Part shown: positions 54,505 through 64,000 of the stretch, piece by piece
How the letters are laid out: each line of letters begins with the position of its first letter
Position numbering within the stretch: the stretch's first letter is position 1
NCBI RefSeq assembly: GCF_010104355.1
Contig: NZ_CP044972.1
Span: 2,046,001 to 2,110,000 of the forward strand
DNA length: 64,000 nucleotides
Direction of reading: 5' to 3'
From: Hydrogenophaga sp. PBL-H3
GTDB lineage: Bacteria > Pseudomonadota > Gammaproteobacteria > Burkholderiales > Burkholderiaceae_C
The notes under the pieces: model-generated
The model's input: the letters and a program-made list of their open reading frames with translations, nothing else
What the model was told of the DNA's origin: nothing
Database searches by the model: none
Program-made: the position numbers and the translations under genes

Positions 54505-55065
54505 ATGAGCGTTGATGACATCCGCAAGACCGCCGAGCACAAGATGATGCAGTCGGTTGAAGCGTTCAAGAACGGACTGACCAAGATTCGCACCGGTCGT
54601 CCCAACCCCGCGCTGCTCGATACCGTGCACGTGGATTACTACGGCTCGATGCTGCCTCTGTCGCAGGTGGCCAACCTGACGCTGCTGGATTCGCGCACGA
54701 TTGGCGTGGCGCCCTGGGAAAAAGGCATGGGTGCGAAGATCGAGAAGGCCATCCGCGAGTCCGACCTTGGTTTGAACCCGTCCAGCCAGGGCGATTTGAT
54801 TCGCGTGCCCATGCCCCCCATGACCGAAGAGCGCCGCAAGGAGCTGACCAAGGTTGTGCGTGGTGATGGCGAAGCCGCCAAGATCGCCATTCGCAATCTG
54901 CGGCGCGATGCCAACGAGCAGGTGAAGAAGCTGGTGAAGGAGAAGCTGGCTTCCGAGGACGACGATCGCCGGTCGCAGGAGGACATTCAAAAGCTCACTG
55001 ACCGCGTCATCAACGAGGTGGATCGTCTCGTGGCTGGCAAGGAACAGGACATCATGGCGGTCTGA
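54505..55065 (+). CDS. frr: Ribosome recycling factor
   Basis: A 186-residue factor that splits post-termination ribosomes with [27 protein letters not shown]-equivalent [18 protein letters not shown] (in part) and [14 protein letters not shown] are family signatures. SD AGGAG precedes the ATG. Confidence 0.97.
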   Translation: MSVDDIRKTAEHKMMQSVEAFKNGLTKIRTGRPNPALLDTVHVDYYGSMLPLSQVANLTLLDSRTIGVAPWEKGMGAKIEKAIRESDLGLNPSSQGDLIRVPMPPMTEERRKELTKVVRGDGEAAKIAIRNLRRDANEQVKKLVKEKLASEDDDRRSQEDIQKLTDRVINEVDRLVAGKEQDIMAV

Positions 55066-55100
55066 GCGCCGACCCGTCCGCAATTCCACGCACCGCGCAC

Positions 55101-55871
55101 ATGCCCCAGTCCAACTCCATGCCAGACGCATCCGCGGCATCGTTGCCTCGCCACGTCGCCATCGTGATGGACGGCAACGGCCGGTGGGCGCAGAAGCGCT
55201 GGCTGCCCCGCGTGGCAGGGCACAAGCAAGGTGTTGAAGCTTTGCGCCGTGTGGTCAAGGCCTGCCTGGAGCGTGGTGTGTCCGTGCTGACCGTGTTTGC
55301 CTTTTCTTCGGAGAACTGGAGCCGCCCAGTGGAGGAGGTGTCCAGCCTGATGGATTTGCTGGTGCTGGCGCTCTCGCGCGAGGTTCCATCACTGAGTGGC
55401 AATGGCGTGCGCCTGCACTTTCCGGGTGATCGCCGCGGCTTGTCCAATCGCGTGGTGCAAGGCTTGATGGCTGCCGAGCGCGAGACTGCACACAACCACA
55501 AGCTCGTGCTGAACGTCTGCTTCAATTACGGTGGCCGCTGGGACGTGGCACAAGCCGCTCAGCGGCTGGCCGCACAAGGGCGCGAGATCACCGAAAAGAG
55601 CCTCAGCAGCGAGTTGGCCTTGGCCCATGTGCCCGACCCGGACCTGATGATCCGCACTGGTGGTGAACTTCGCATCAGCAACTTTTTGCTCTGGCAGGCC
55701 GCCTACACGGAGCTGGTGTTCACCGAATGTTTGTGGCCAGACTTTGACTCAGCGGAGTTGGATCGTGCCCTGCTGGAGTACGCCAACCGCGAGCGCCGCT
55801 TCGGTCAGACGTCAGAGCAAGTCGGCCAAGCCGAGCCCATGCTCGCGGTGAGTGGCGACCGACATGCTTAG
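55101..55871 (+). CDS. uppS: Isoprenyl transferase (undecaprenyl diphosphate synthase)
   Basis: cis-Prenyltransferase that makes the C55 carrier lipid for peptidoglycan and LPS. The 256-residue protein has IVMDGNGRWAQKR with the catalytic Asp, FAFSSENWSRP and the C-terminal RTGGELRISNFLLWQAAYTE (in part). Its 3' end overlaps the cdsA start by 8 bp. Confidence 0.96.
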   Translation: MPQSNSMPDASAASLPRHVAIVMDGNGRWAQKRWLPRVAGHKQGVEALRRVVKACLERGVSVLTVFAFSSENWSRPVEEVSSLMDLLVLALSREVPSLSGNGVRLHFPGDRRGLSNRVVQGLMAAERETAHNHKLVLNVCFNYGGRWDVAQAAQRLAAQGREITEKSLSSELALAHVPDPDLMIRTGGELRISNFLLWQAAYTELVFTECLWPDFDSAELDRALLEYANRERRFGQTSEQVGQAEPMLAVSGDRHA

Positions 55872-56697
55872 ACAGCGTGTCATCACCGCCCTGCTGCTGC
55901 TGGCGGTTCTATTGCCCGCGCTGTTTTATCCCTCCATCGAACCGTTCGCCACGCTCACGCTGTTGCTGATCGTGGCGGCCGGCTGGGAGTGGGCGCGCCT
56001 CAATGGAGTGGGCACGAGCCTCGCGCTCGCATTTGGCCTGGGTCTGGGCGCGGTGCTGGCCGCCATCTGGCTCTCGGGCGGTCTGAACCAGTCCTGGCGC
56101 ACCTTGTGGATCGGCGTGGGGGCCATCTGGGTGGTTTTGTCAGTGGCCATGCTCGCGCGTGGCGTGCCGGGCTGGAGTGCATGGCCAGCTGGCCTGCGCC
56201 TGTGGTTGGGATTGGTCCTGATCGGTTGTGCGTGGCTCGCGATGGTGCAGGCCCGCCTCATGGGACTGGGTTTTTTGCTGTCGGTGCTGCTGCTGGTGTG
56301 GATGGCAGACATTGCTGCCTATTTCGGAGGCAAGGCGTTCGGGCGACGCAAGCTGGCTCCCACCATCAGCCCGGGCAAGTCGTGGGAAGGCGCCATCAGC
56401 GGTTTCATCGGTGTCTTCGTGCTGGCCGCAGCCTGGCTCTGGGCCGACGCGCAAGGTATGGGCGACGCAACCAGCCTCTATGCCCGACTCTGGGCTTTCG
56501 GGCCATTGCTCGCCATGTTGTCGCTGGCCTTCATGGTGGCCATGAGCGTGGTTGGGGATCTGGTGGAATCTCTGGTCAAGCGCAGCGCCGGTGTGAAAGA
56601 TTCCAGCAATCTGCTGCCCGGCCATGGTGGTGTGCTCGATCGTGTTGATGCCTTGCTGCCCGTACTGCCTTTGGCGATGATGCTCACCACACTCTGA
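55864..56697 (+). CDS. cdsA: Phosphatidate cytidylyltransferase CdsA
   Basis: Multi-span membrane enzyme that makes CDP-diacylglycerol. The 277-residue protein is hydrophobic throughout and ends with the signature S-x-(V/L)-GDLVESLVKRSAGVKDSSNLLPGHGGVLDRVD (in part GDLVESLVKR, KDSSNLLPGHGG). Start ATG 55864 inside the uppS 3' end; a GTG four codons earlier is possible. Confidence 0.96.
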   Translation: MLRQRVITALLLLAVLLPALFYPSIEPFATLTLLLIVAAGWEWARLNGVGTSLALAFGLGLGAVLAAIWLSGGLNQSWRTLWIGVGAIWVVLSVAMLARGVPGWSAWPAGLRLWLGLVLIGCAWLAMVQARLMGLGFLLSVLLLVWMADIAAYFGGKAFGRRKLAPTISPGKSWEGAISGFIGVFVLAAAWLWADAQGMGDATSLYARLWAFGPLLAMLSLAFMVAMSVVGDLVESLVKRSAGVKDSSNLLPGHGGVLDRVDALLPVLPLAMMLTTL

Positions 56698-56702
56698 TTT
56701 TC

Positions 56703-57887
56703 ATGAACGTCACGCAGTCCATCACCATCCTCGGATCCACCGGCTCCATCGGCAAAAGCACGCTCGACGTGTTGGCTCGCCATCCGGACCGCTACCGTGT
56801 GTTTGCCCTAACGGCTTCTACGCAAGTCGATCTGATGCTTGCGCAATGCCAGCAGTTCGCGCCGCGTTACGCCGTGATGGTGAGTCCGTCGCACGCGAAG
56901 CAACTGGACGAACGCGTGCGCGAGCTGGGCTTGACCGTGCAGGTGCTCTCGGGCGCGCAGGCATTGAGCGACGTTTGCACCGATGTCGAGGTTGACGCGG
57001 TCATGGCTGCCATCGTGGGCGCAGCCGGCCTGGCACCCAGCCTGGCAGCCGCGCGCGCGGGCAAAAAACTGCTGTTGGCCAACAAGGAAGCCCTGGTGGT
57101 AGGTGGCGCGCTGTTCATGCAGGCGGTGCGCGATGGTGGCGCCACGCTGCTGCCCATCGACAGCGAGCACTCCGCCGTGTTCCAGTCGTTGCCTGAAGAT
57201 CCGGCTTCGTGGTCACGCCGCGTGGAGAAGATCGTATTGACGGCATCGGGTGGACCGTTTCGCACGCGAGACCCCAAGACACTCGGGCAAGTGACCCCCA
57301 ATGAAGCCTGCGCGCACCCCAACTGGGTGATGGGGCGCAAGATATCGGTTGACTCGGCCACCATGATGAACAAGGCGCTCGAAGTGATCGAGGCCTGCTA
57401 TCTCTTTGGGGTGGCGCCGGCGCAGATCGAGGTGGTGATCCACCCCCAGAGCGTGATCCATTCAATGGTGCAGTACAACGACGGCTCGGTCGTCGCGCAG
57501 CTGGGCACCCCTGACATGCGGGTTCCGATCGCTTACGGCCTGGCCTGGCCCGAGCGCATGGCATCGGGTGCCGCGGCGCTGGACTTCAGTTCCCTGGGGG
57601 CACTGACGTTCGAGAAGCCCGACGACCAGCGTTTCCCGGGGCTCCGGCTGGCCTGGAATTCCCTCAACGGACCGGTCGGGACAACTGCGGTGCTCAACGC
57701 GGCCAACGAGGTCGCTGTGGCTGCATTCCTTGATCAGCGGCTGCGGTTTGACCAGATTCACGCCGTCAACGATGCAACTTTGCAGGCGCTGGTGCCCTCC
57801 AAGCCTGGCGACCTGTCCGATTTGCTGGCCATCGACCAGCAAGCGCGGCATCTGGCACAAACCCAGGTCGAACGCCTGGCGCGCTGA
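56703..57887 (+). CDS. dxr: 1-deoxy-D-xylulose 5-phosphate reductoisomerase Dxr
   Basis: Second enzyme of the MEP pathway, NADPH dependent. The 394-residue protein has ILGSTGSIGKSTLDV (9-23), LLANKEALVVGG, PIDSEHSAVFQ with the metal-binding Asp/Glu, TASGGPF and MGRKISVDSATMMNKALE (in part). Full length. Confidence 0.97.
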   Translation: MNVTQSITILGSTGSIGKSTLDVLARHPDRYRVFALTASTQVDLMLAQCQQFAPRYAVMVSPSHAKQLDERVRELGLTVQVLSGAQALSDVCTDVEVDAVMAAIVGAAGLAPSLAAARAGKKLLLANKEALVVGGALFMQAVRDGGATLLPIDSEHSAVFQSLPEDPASWSRRVEKIVLTASGGPFRTRDPKTLGQVTPNEACAHPNWVMGRKISVDSATMMNKALEVIEACYLFGVAPAQIEVVIHPQSVIHSMVQYNDGSVVAQLGTPDMRVPIAYGLAWPERMASGAAALDFSSLGALTFEKPDDQRFPGLRLAWNSLNGPVGTTAVLNAANEVAVAAFLDQRLRFDQIHAVNDATLQALVPSKPGDLSDLLAIDQQARHLAQTQVERLAR

Positions 57888-57943
57888 TCCTGGCGGCGCA
57901 CGGGCGCTGAAGCACACGTTTTCAACTTCACGGCGCGAACTCC

Positions 57944-59308
57944 ATGCTCACACTTGTTGCCTTTGTGGTCGCTCTCGGCGTTCTGATTGCGGTGCATGAG
58001 TATGGTCATTACCGCATTGCGGTGGCCTGCGGTGTGAAGGTGCTGCGTTTCTCGGTCGGTTTCGGCAAACCCTTGCTGACCTGGCACAAAAAAGGCAGCC
58101 CGACCGAGTTCGTGCTGTGTGCGTTGCCGCTGGGCGGGTATGTGCGCATGCTGGACGAGCGCGAGGCGCCGGTCGATGCGACTGAGCGCCACCTGGCCTT
58201 CAATACCCAGCCCCTGCGCTCGCGCGCAGCCATCGTGGCCGCAGGCCCCGCGGCCAACCTGTTGTTGGCGGTGATGCTGTACACCGTGGTGAACTGGAGT
58301 GGTGTCGAAGAACCCAAGCCGGTGCTCGCAAGTCCGACGGTCGGCTCGCTGGCCGCGGGGGCCGGATTGCGCGGTGGCGAATGGGTGTCTCAGGCCGGAG
58401 CCGATGAAGACAGCCTCACCGATGTGGGTTCTTTCGAAGATCTGCGCTGGCGCCTCACCCAGGCGGCGCTGTCCGGTGAGGCCATCACCCTGAGGGTCAG
58501 CAACCAGGAGGGAGGTTCGCCTCGCTCGGTTCTGCTGCCCTTGGCCCAACTCGATGTGCGCGAGGCCGATGCCAGCCTGTTTCAGAAGATCGGCATCACC
58601 GGACCCTGGACGCAGCCCGTGGTGGGTGAGGTGATGGAGGGGGGCGCTGCTGCCGCCGCCGGGTTAAGGGCTGGCGACACCGTCCGCAGTGTGGATGGCG
58701 CTTCGGTGGCCGATGGCCAGAGCCTGCGGGCGTTGATTCGTGCTTCCACTGGCGCTGCCGGTGAGGCCCGCGAACAGCAGTGGATCGTGGAGCGCAACGG
58801 GCGGGCCACCCAATTGAAGGTCAAGCCGCTCCCCGAGTTGCAGGGCGACGTGTGGGTGGGGCGCATTGGCGCCTACATCGGCGCGGCGCCCGAGATGATG
58901 ACGGTGCGCCACGGGCCTTTGGATGGTTTGCTCAACGGTGTTGTGCGCACCTGGGAGGTGTCGTGGCTCACGCTGAAGATGATGGGGCGCATGTTGATCG
59001 GCGAAGCGTCGGTCAAGAACCTCAGCGGTCCACTGACCATCGCCGACTACGCGGGCAAGTCGGCCAGCCTGGGCATCACCTCTTACATCCTGTTTCTGGC
59101 CCTCATCAGCGTGAGTCTGGGAGTCCTGAATCTGCTGCCGCTGCCGGTCTTGGACGGGGGGCACCTGATGTATTATCTTTGGGAGGGTGTGACCGGTCGC
59201 AGCGTGTCTGACGTTTGGATGGAGCGCCTGCAGCGTGGTGGTGTCGTGGTTCTCATGGCGCTCATGTCCGTTGCCTTGTTCAATGATGTGGCCCGCTTGG
59301 CTGGCTGA
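57944..59308 (+). CDS. rseP: Site-2 protease RseP
   Basis: Intramembrane metalloprotease of regulated proteolysis (cleaves anti-sigma RseA in E. coli). The 454-residue protein has HEYGH at 18-22 in the first transmembrane helix and the third zinc ligand in LPVLDGGHL. A PDZ domain is visible at about 220-265 (VVGEVMEGGAAAAAGLRAGD); a second PDZ before it is degenerate. Between dxr and bamA, as usual. Confidence 0.96.
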   Translation: MLTLVAFVVALGVLIAVHEYGHYRIAVACGVKVLRFSVGFGKPLLTWHKKGSPTEFVLCALPLGGYVRMLDEREAPVDATERHLAFNTQPLRSRAAIVAAGPAANLLLAVMLYTVVNWSGVEEPKPVLASPTVGSLAAGAGLRGGEWVSQAGADEDSLTDVGSFEDLRWRLTQAALSGEAITLRVSNQEGGSPRSVLLPLAQLDVREADASLFQKIGITGPWTQPVVGEVMEGGAAAAAGLRAGDTVRSVDGASVADGQSLRALIRASTGAAGEAREQQWIVERNGRATQLKVKPLPELQGDVWVGRIGAYIGAAPEMMTVRHGPLDGLLNGVVRTWEVSWLTLKMMGRMLIGEASVKNLSGPLTIADYAGKSASLGITSYILFLALISVSLGVLNLLPLPVLDGGHLMYYLWEGVTGRSVSDVWMERLQRGGVVVLMALMSVALFNDVARLAG

Positions 59309-59320
59309 ACACTTTTCCTC

Positions 59321-61654
59321 ATGACAAAAAACAAAAACGGTCTGCGTGGCCTGACCCTCTCAGCGCTCGCGGCCGCCTTGCTGAGTGCCTTGCCTGCATG
59401 GGCCGCCGATCCCTTCACTTTGCGTGACATCCGCGTGGAAGGCTTGCAGCGGGTTGAACCCGGCACGGTGTTCGCATCGCTGCCGTTTCGCATCGGTGAT
59501 CAGTACAGCGACGACAAAGGCTCCACAGCGATCCGTTCGTTGTTTGGGCTGGGTCTGTTCAGCGACATCCGCCTGCAGATCAATGGCGACGTGTTGGTTG
59601 TGATCGTGGAGGAGCGGCCAACGGTGGCCGATGTGAGTTTCTCCGGTATCAAGGAATTCGACAACGAGGTGCTGACCAAGGCATTGCGCGACGTTGGTCT
59701 GACCGAAGGCCGCCCGTTCGACAAGGCACTGGCCGATCGTGCCGAGCAGGAACTCAAGCGCCAGTACATCAGCAAAAGCATGTACGCCGCCCAGGTGGTG
59801 ACCACCGTGACGCCGGGTGAGCGCAATCGGGTCAACCTCAATTTCAGCGTGGTAGAGGGTGATGTAGCCAAGATCAAGGACATCCGGATCGTGGGCAACC
59901 AGGCCTTTTCCGAATCCACCTTGCGCAATCTGTTCGACCTCGACACCGGTGGCTGGCTGAGCTGGTACACCAAGTCCGACCGGTACTCGCGCGCCAAGCT
60001 CAACGCCGACATCGAAACGCTGCGCTCGTATTACCTCACCCGCGGTTACCTCGAGTTCCGCATCGACTCCACCCAGGTCGCCATTTCGCCCGACAAGCAG
60101 GAAATGTCGATCACGCTGAACATCACCGAAGGCAATCGCTACGTGGTGTCGTCGGTGACGCTGGAGGGCGAGTACCTGGGCAAGGAAGAAGAGTTCAAGT
60201 CCCTGGTGACCTTGCGCGCTGGTGAGGCTTACAACTCAGAAGACGTCACCAGTACCGTGAAGGCCTTCACCGATTACTTTGGCGCCTTCGGCTACGCGTT
60301 CGCACAGGTGGAAGCCACGCCCGAAATCGACCGCGTCAACAAGCGCGTTTCGTTCGTGGTGCGCGGTCAGCCTGCCCGGCGTGTGTATGTGCGCCGCATC
60401 AACGTCGAAGGCAACAACCGCACGCGCGATGAAGTCGTCCGCCGCGAGTTCCGCCAGCTCGAATCGGCCTGGTATGACAGTGATCGCATTCGCTTGTCTC
60501 GCGACCGGGTGGACCGCCTGGGCTTTTTCACCGAGGTCGGTATCGACACCCAGCCGGTGCCGGGTTCCCCTGACCAGGTCGACCTCACCATTTCGGTGGT
60601 GGAGAAGCCCACCGGCAACCTGTCGCTGGGCGCGGGTTATTCGCAGGCTGAGGAACTGTCGATCATTGCGGGTATTCGCCAGGAAAACGTGTTCGGTTCG
60701 GGCAACTACCTCGGCATCGACATCAACACCAGCAAGTTCAACCGCCAATTGGTGGTCAGCACGGTGGACCCGTACTTCACGCCCGACGGCATCTCTCGCA
60801 GCATCGACGCTTACTACCGTACCACACGCCCCTACGACACCCAGGCCACCACCGAAACGGGTGACTACCGGTTGATCACCAAGGGCCTGTCGCTCAAGTT
60901 CGGCGTTCCGTTCACTGAAGCCGATACGGTGTTTTTCGGTGCGGGCGTCGAGCAGACAACGATTGAATCCGGAATTTTTCTGCCAGACGCCTATCGCGAC
61001 TACGCCAGGGATTTCGGAGAGACCAGCAACACCGTGCCGTTGACGGTTGGCTGGTCTCGCGATACCCGGGACAGTGCCCTGGTGCCCACCCGTGGCCGCC
61101 TGCAGCGTTTCAACACCGAACTTGGTGTGGCGGGAGATGCCCGCTATGTCAAGGTGAACTACCAGTTCCAGCAGTACTTCCCGTTGAGCAAGCAGTACAC
61201 CCTGGCGCTGAACAGCGAATTGGGCTTCGGTAAAGGACTGGGTGGGCGCCCTTACCCGGTGTTCAAGAACTTCTTTGGCGGCGGACTGGGCTCGGTTCGC
61301 GGTTTTGAGCAAGGCACACTCGGCCCGAGTTCACCAGTCACAGGTTCCTTGACGGGCGAGGGCATCAACATCGGTGGCAATCGCAGCATCGCCCTCAATG
61401 CCGAGTTCATCACCCCATTCCCCGGTGCCGGCAACGACCGCAGCCTGCGCATGTTCGGCTTCGTCGACGTGGGCAACGTTTTTGGCGAAAACGATACCCG
61501 TGCCAATGCGAAAGACTTGCGCGCCTCCGTGGGTGTGGGCTTGAGCTGGATCTCGCCTGTCGGCCCGCTCAGATTCGCCATTGCCAATCCCATCCGGAAA
61601 TTCACCGGCGATAAAATCCAGAAATTCCAGTTTCAGATCGGAACCTCCTTTTGA
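59321..61654 (+). CDS. bamA: Outer membrane protein assembly factor BamA
   Basis: Omp85-family beta-barrel that folds outer-membrane proteins. The 777-residue precursor has a Sec signal cleaved after AWA near residue 28, five POTRA domains (about 30-430) and a 16-strand barrel with VRGFEQGTLGP (the VRGF lid motif) and a C-terminal aromatic F (QIGTSF). The stop overlaps the skp start region. Confidence 0.97.
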   Translation: MTKNKNGLRGLTLSALAAALLSALPAWAADPFTLRDIRVEGLQRVEPGTVFASLPFRIGDQYSDDKGSTAIRSLFGLGLFSDIRLQINGDVLVVIVEERPTVADVSFSGIKEFDNEVLTKALRDVGLTEGRPFDKALADRAEQELKRQYISKSMYAAQVVTTVTPGERNRVNLNFSVVEGDVAKIKDIRIVGNQAFSESTLRNLFDLDTGGWLSWYTKSDRYSRAKLNADIETLRSYYLTRGYLEFRIDSTQVAISPDKQEMSITLNITEGNRYVVSSVTLEGEYLGKEEEFKSLVTLRAGEAYNSEDVTSTVKAFTDYFGAFGYAFAQVEATPEIDRVNKRVSFVVRGQPARRVYVRRINVEGNNRTRDEVVRREFRQLESAWYDSDRIRLSRDRVDRLGFFTEVGIDTQPVPGSPDQVDLTISVVEKPTGNLSLGAGYSQAEELSIIAGIRQENVFGSGNYLGIDINTSKFNRQLVVSTVDPYFTPDGISRSIDAYYRTTRPYDTQATTETGDYRLITKGLSLKFGVPFTEADTVFFGAGVEQTTIESGIFLPDAYRDYARDFGETSNTVPLTVGWSRDTRDSALVPTRGRLQRFNTELGVAGDARYVKVNYQFQQYFPLSKQYTLALNSELGFGKGLGGRPYPVFKNFFGGGLGSVRGFEQGTLGPSSPVTGSLTGEGINIGGNRSIALNAEFITPFPGAGNDRSLRMFGFVDVGNVFGENDTRANAKDLRASVGVGLSWISPVGPLRFAIANPIRKFTGDKIQKFQFQIGTSF

Positions 61655-62172
61655 TGAAGACACTTTCCAGCCTGTTCAATCGCAAGACGCTCGTTGCCGT
61701 GGCCTTGGGGCTTGCAACGCTTGGCGTTGCCGCGCAAGACCTGCGCATCGGCTTCGTGAATCTGGAGCGCATCCTGCGCGACTCCAACTCGGCCAAAGCC
61801 GCCCAGACCAAACTCGAGCAGGAGTTCTCCCGCCGCGAAAAGGAAGTGCAGGCGCTGGCGGCCCAGCTCAAGACGGCGTCAGAAAAGTTCGAGCGCGAAG
61901 CTCCCACGCTGCCCGAGGGCCAACGCACCACGCGTCAACGTCAACTCGTTGAGCAGGATCGCGACTTCCAGCGCAAACAACGCGAGTTTCAGGAAGACCT
62001 GAACATGCGCAAGAACGAAGAACTGCAAAGCGTTCTGGAACGCGCCAACCGCATCATCAAGCAGGTGGCTGAGGCAGAAAAGTTTGACCTGGTCATCCAG
62101 GAAGCGGTCTACATCAACCCCAAGCACGACATCACCGACAAGGTGCTCAGCGGCTTGAACGGCAGCAAGTAA
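61654..62172 (+). CDS. skp: Periplasmic chaperone Skp (OmpH family)
   Basis: Holds unfolded outer-membrane proteins for BamA. The 172-residue precursor has a signal ending VAAQ near residue 28, then [15 protein letters not shown] and long charged coiled-coil arms (about 55-140). It overlaps the bamA stop by one base (TGATG). Confidence 0.93.
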   Translation: MKTLSSLFNRKTLVAVALGLATLGVAAQDLRIGFVNLERILRDSNSAKAAQTKLEQEFSRREKEVQALAAQLKTASEKFEREAPTLPEGQRTTRQRQLVEQDRDFQRKQREFQEDLNMRKNEELQSVLERANRIIKQVAEAEKFDLVIQEAVYINPKHDITDKVLSGLNGSK

Positions 62173-62188
62173 GCCGCGGGATCCGGGA

Positions 62189-63241
62189 GTGTCGAAACCA
62201 CTGGGCTCCATTGTCGAAGCCCTCGGTGGTGAACTCGTCGGCGCATCCGACTTGGTCATTCGTCGACTGGCCCCTTTGGCCACGGCCGAGTCCGACGCGC
62301 TGGCGTTTGTTTCACATGTTCGCTATGCCCCGCAAATAGCCACCACCCGCGCCGCGTGCCTGATTGTGTCGCCAGTGCTGCGCAGCGCCGCCAGTGAGCG
62401 CGGTGCGTGCATCGTCACCGACGATCCTTACCTGTATTTCGCGCGCCTCACCCAGTGGTGGAAACGCGAGCATGCGTCCGCAGCACTGACTGGTGTTCAT
62501 CAGACAGCAGCGGTGCATCCCACGGCCGAGCTGGCACCGGGCGTCGATATTGGCGCGTTTGCGTTCATTGCTGCGGGCGTTCGGATTGGCCCAGGCGCCC
62601 GCATCGGGGCGCACTGCGTACTCGGCGAGCACGTGCAGGTCGGTGCGAACACGCTGTTGCACCCCCGCGTGACGGTGGGAGAGCGCTGCATGCTGGGCGA
62701 GCGTTGTGTGGTGCACTCGGGTGTGGTGATCGGAGCAGACGGCTTCGGCTTTGCTCCTCACCAGGGCCAGTGGATCAAGATCGAGCAACTGGGCGCCGTG
62801 CGGATCGGCAACGACGTGGAGATTGGCGCCAACACTTGTATTGACCGTGGTGCGCTGGACGACACCGTCATCGAAGACGGCGTGAAGCTCGACAACCTGA
62901 TCCAGATCGGCCACAACGTGCGCGTGGGTGCGAACACAGCCATGGCCGGGTGTGTGGGGGTGGCTGGCAGCGCCACCATCGGCGCGGGCTGCACCATCGG
63001 TGGCGGTGCCGTGGTGTTGGGCCACCTGACGCTGGCCGAAGGTGTGCATGTGTCGGCGGCTTCGGTGGTCACGCGCTCGCTGCTTAAGCCAGGCCACTAC
63101 ACCGGCATGTTCCCCATCGACGACAATGCGAGTTGGGAAAAAAATGCTGCATCCCTCAAGCAGCTCAACCGCATCCGCGAACGCCTCAAGGCGGCGGAAC
63201 ACGCGATCGAACAAGCCCTCCAGAACAACACAAAGCCATGA
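62189..63241 (+). CDS. lpxD: UDP-3-O-(3-hydroxyacyl)glucosamine N-acyltransferase LpxD
   Basis: Third step of lipid A synthesis. The 350-residue protein has an N-terminal uridine-binding domain and a left-handed beta-helix of hexapeptide repeats, with catalytic His region [28 protein letters not shown] (in part). The start is GTG 62189 behind GGGA. Its stop overlaps the fabZ start. Confidence 0.95.
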   Translation: MSKPLGSIVEALGGELVGASDLVIRRLAPLATAESDALAFVSHVRYAPQIATTRAACLIVSPVLRSAASERGACIVTDDPYLYFARLTQWWKREHASAALTGVHQTAAVHPTAELAPGVDIGAFAFIAAGVRIGPGARIGAHCVLGEHVQVGANTLLHPRVTVGERCMLGERCVVHSGVVIGADGFGFAPHQGQWIKIEQLGAVRIGNDVEIGANTCIDRGALDDTVIEDGVKLDNLIQIGHNVRVGANTAMAGCVGVAGSATIGAGCTIGGGAVVLGHLTLAEGVHVSAASVVTRSLLKPGHYTGMFPIDDNASWEKNAASLKQLNRIRERLKAAEHAIEQALQNNTKP

Positions 63242-63678
63242 TGGACATTCACCAGATTCTCAAACAACTGCCCCACCGCTACCCGTTTCTGCTGGTGGAC
63301 CGGGTGCTGGAGCTCGACAAAGGCAAGAGCATCAAGGCGCTCAAGAATGTCACCATCAACGAGCCGTTTTTCGTGGGCCACTTCCCGCACCGCCCGGTGA
63401 TGCCGGGTGTGCTGATGCTGGAGGCCATGGCGCAAGTCGCGGCCCTGCTGGCGTTCGACACGCTGGGCGTGACGCCCGACGACAAGACGGTGTACTACTT
63501 CGCCGGTATCGACGGTGCGCGTTTCAAGCGCCCGGTGGAGCCCGGCGATCAGCTCGTGATGGACGTGACGCTGGACCGCATGAAGGCCGGCATCTTCAAG
63601 TTCAAAGGCATCACCCGCGTGGGCGAGCAGGTGGCGTGTGAAGCCGAGCTGATGTGCACCATGCGCACCATCGCCTGA
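63238..63678 (+). CDS. fabZ: 3-hydroxyacyl-[ACP] dehydratase FabZ
   Basis: Hot-dog-fold dehydratase of fatty-acid synthesis. The 146-residue protein (145 if the second ATG is used) has [13 protein letters not shown] and the active-site motif [23 protein letters not shown] (in part, His in [11 protein letters not shown]). It shares the hydroxyacyl-ACP pool with LpxA/LpxD, which explains its position. Confidence 0.97.
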   Translation: MMDIHQILKQLPHRYPFLLVDRVLELDKGKSIKALKNVTINEPFFVGHFPHRPVMPGVLMLEAMAQVAALLAFDTLGVTPDDKTVYYFAGIDGARFKRPVEPGDQLVMDVTLDRMKAGIFKFKGITRVGEQVACEAELMCTMRTIA

Positions 63679-63697
63679 CGCTGGGGGAGGGCGCCTC

Positions 63698-64000
63698 GTG
63701 TCTCTGATTCACCCCACCGCACTGGTGGACCCGGCCGCAGAACTCGACAGCTCGGTCGCGGTCGGCCCCTATACCGTGATCGGTCCGAATGTGAAGGTGG
63801 GTGGGGGCACCACCATCGGCGCGCATTGCGTGATCGAAGGCCACACCACCATCGGTCGAGACAACCGGATCTTCCAGTTCAACTCGCTGGGTGCGGTACC
63901 GCAGGACAAGAAGTACGCTGGTGAGCCCTGTGAACTCGTCATCGGCGACCGCAACACCGTGCGTGAGTTCTGCACCTTCAACATCGGCTCCCCCGGAGAC
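63698..64000 (+). CDS. lpxA: UDP-N-acetylglucosamine acyltransferase LpxA (5' part)
   Basis: First step of lipid A synthesis. Only the first 101 codons are in the window. GTG start at 63698 behind GGGGGAGGG. Hexapeptide repeats ([19 protein letters not shown] in part) and the LpxA-specific [16 protein letters not shown] and [10 protein letters not shown] are present. Confidence 0.93.
   Translation, partial: MSLIHPTALVDPAAELDSSVAVGPYTVIGPNVKVGGGTTIGAHCVIEGHTTIGRDNRIFQFNSLGAVPQDKKYAGEPCELVIGDRNTVREFCTFNIGSPGD

Overview
The window is high-GC chromosomal DNA from a betaproteobacterium, most likely a member of the Comamonadaceae (Hydrogenophaga-like; inferred from protein style and gene order, not from a search). 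Supporting signs are the iscR-iscS-iscU-iscA-hscB-hscA-fdx order, the rpsB-tsf-pyrH-frr-uppS-cdsA-dxr-rseP-bamA-skp-lpxD-fabZ-lpxA run, and the polyhydroxybutyrate genes phaR and bdhA. Most of the sequence is housekeeping. I see no insertion sequences, prophage or CRISPR arrays.

Layout. 1-7055 is a late-cobalamin operon (cobO tail, bioB, cbiB, cobD, cobQ, cobT, cobS, cobC-type phosphatase) whose cob genes mostly overlap by ATGA. cobQ carries two in-frame copies of a GC-rich palindromic repeat, and a decayed third copy lies between fdx and dnaQ. 7066-12978 holds nth, an aminotransferase, an acyltransferase, two small DUF genes, an RNase D-like exonuclease and uvrB. 13123-18755 is the Isc iron-sulfur operon, with a near-consensus IscR site, a perfect inverted repeat and several internal hairpins. 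dnaQ and tRNA-Val(CAC) follow.

19752-25186 is the accessory segment. On the minus strand it has two repeats of the same unit: a small CesT-like (type III secretion class I chaperone-like) gene followed 10 bp later by a large gene. One large gene encodes an amidohydrolase with a complete metal-ligand set. The other encodes a 699-residue protein of unknown family with several hydrophobic segments and disordered ends. An ECF sigma factor gene is divergent from the unit. I read this as two chaperone-effector pairs plus a candidate regulator; it is the most novel part of the window.

25208-28862 has a DEAD-box helicase, a SUI1/YciH protein and a minus-strand set of six small envelope-associated genes (Lmo0937-like, unknown, holin-like, DUF883, glycine-zipper lipoprotein, BON). 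29022-44388 has serB, mfd, ispD-ispF, an OmpR/EnvZ pair, a small secreted protein plus SIMPL protein, bdhA, an alpha/beta hydrolase, relA, tRNA-Val(GAC), phaR and rimO. 44558-51480 has tRNA-Leu(CAG), rnr, a class I glutamine-amidotransferase-like hydrolase, a YggT protein, nnrD and a DadA-like oxidase. 51640-64000 runs from the rpsB leader through translation, isoprenoid/phospholipid, outer-membrane assembly and lipid A genes and is cut off inside lpxA.

Functional links: ispD-ispF and dxr feed the isoprenoid pathway that supplies UppS. RseP, BamA, Skp, LpxD, FabZ and LpxA serve outer-membrane biogenesis. The Isc operon matures Fe-S proteins such as BioB, Nth and RimO, all encoded here.
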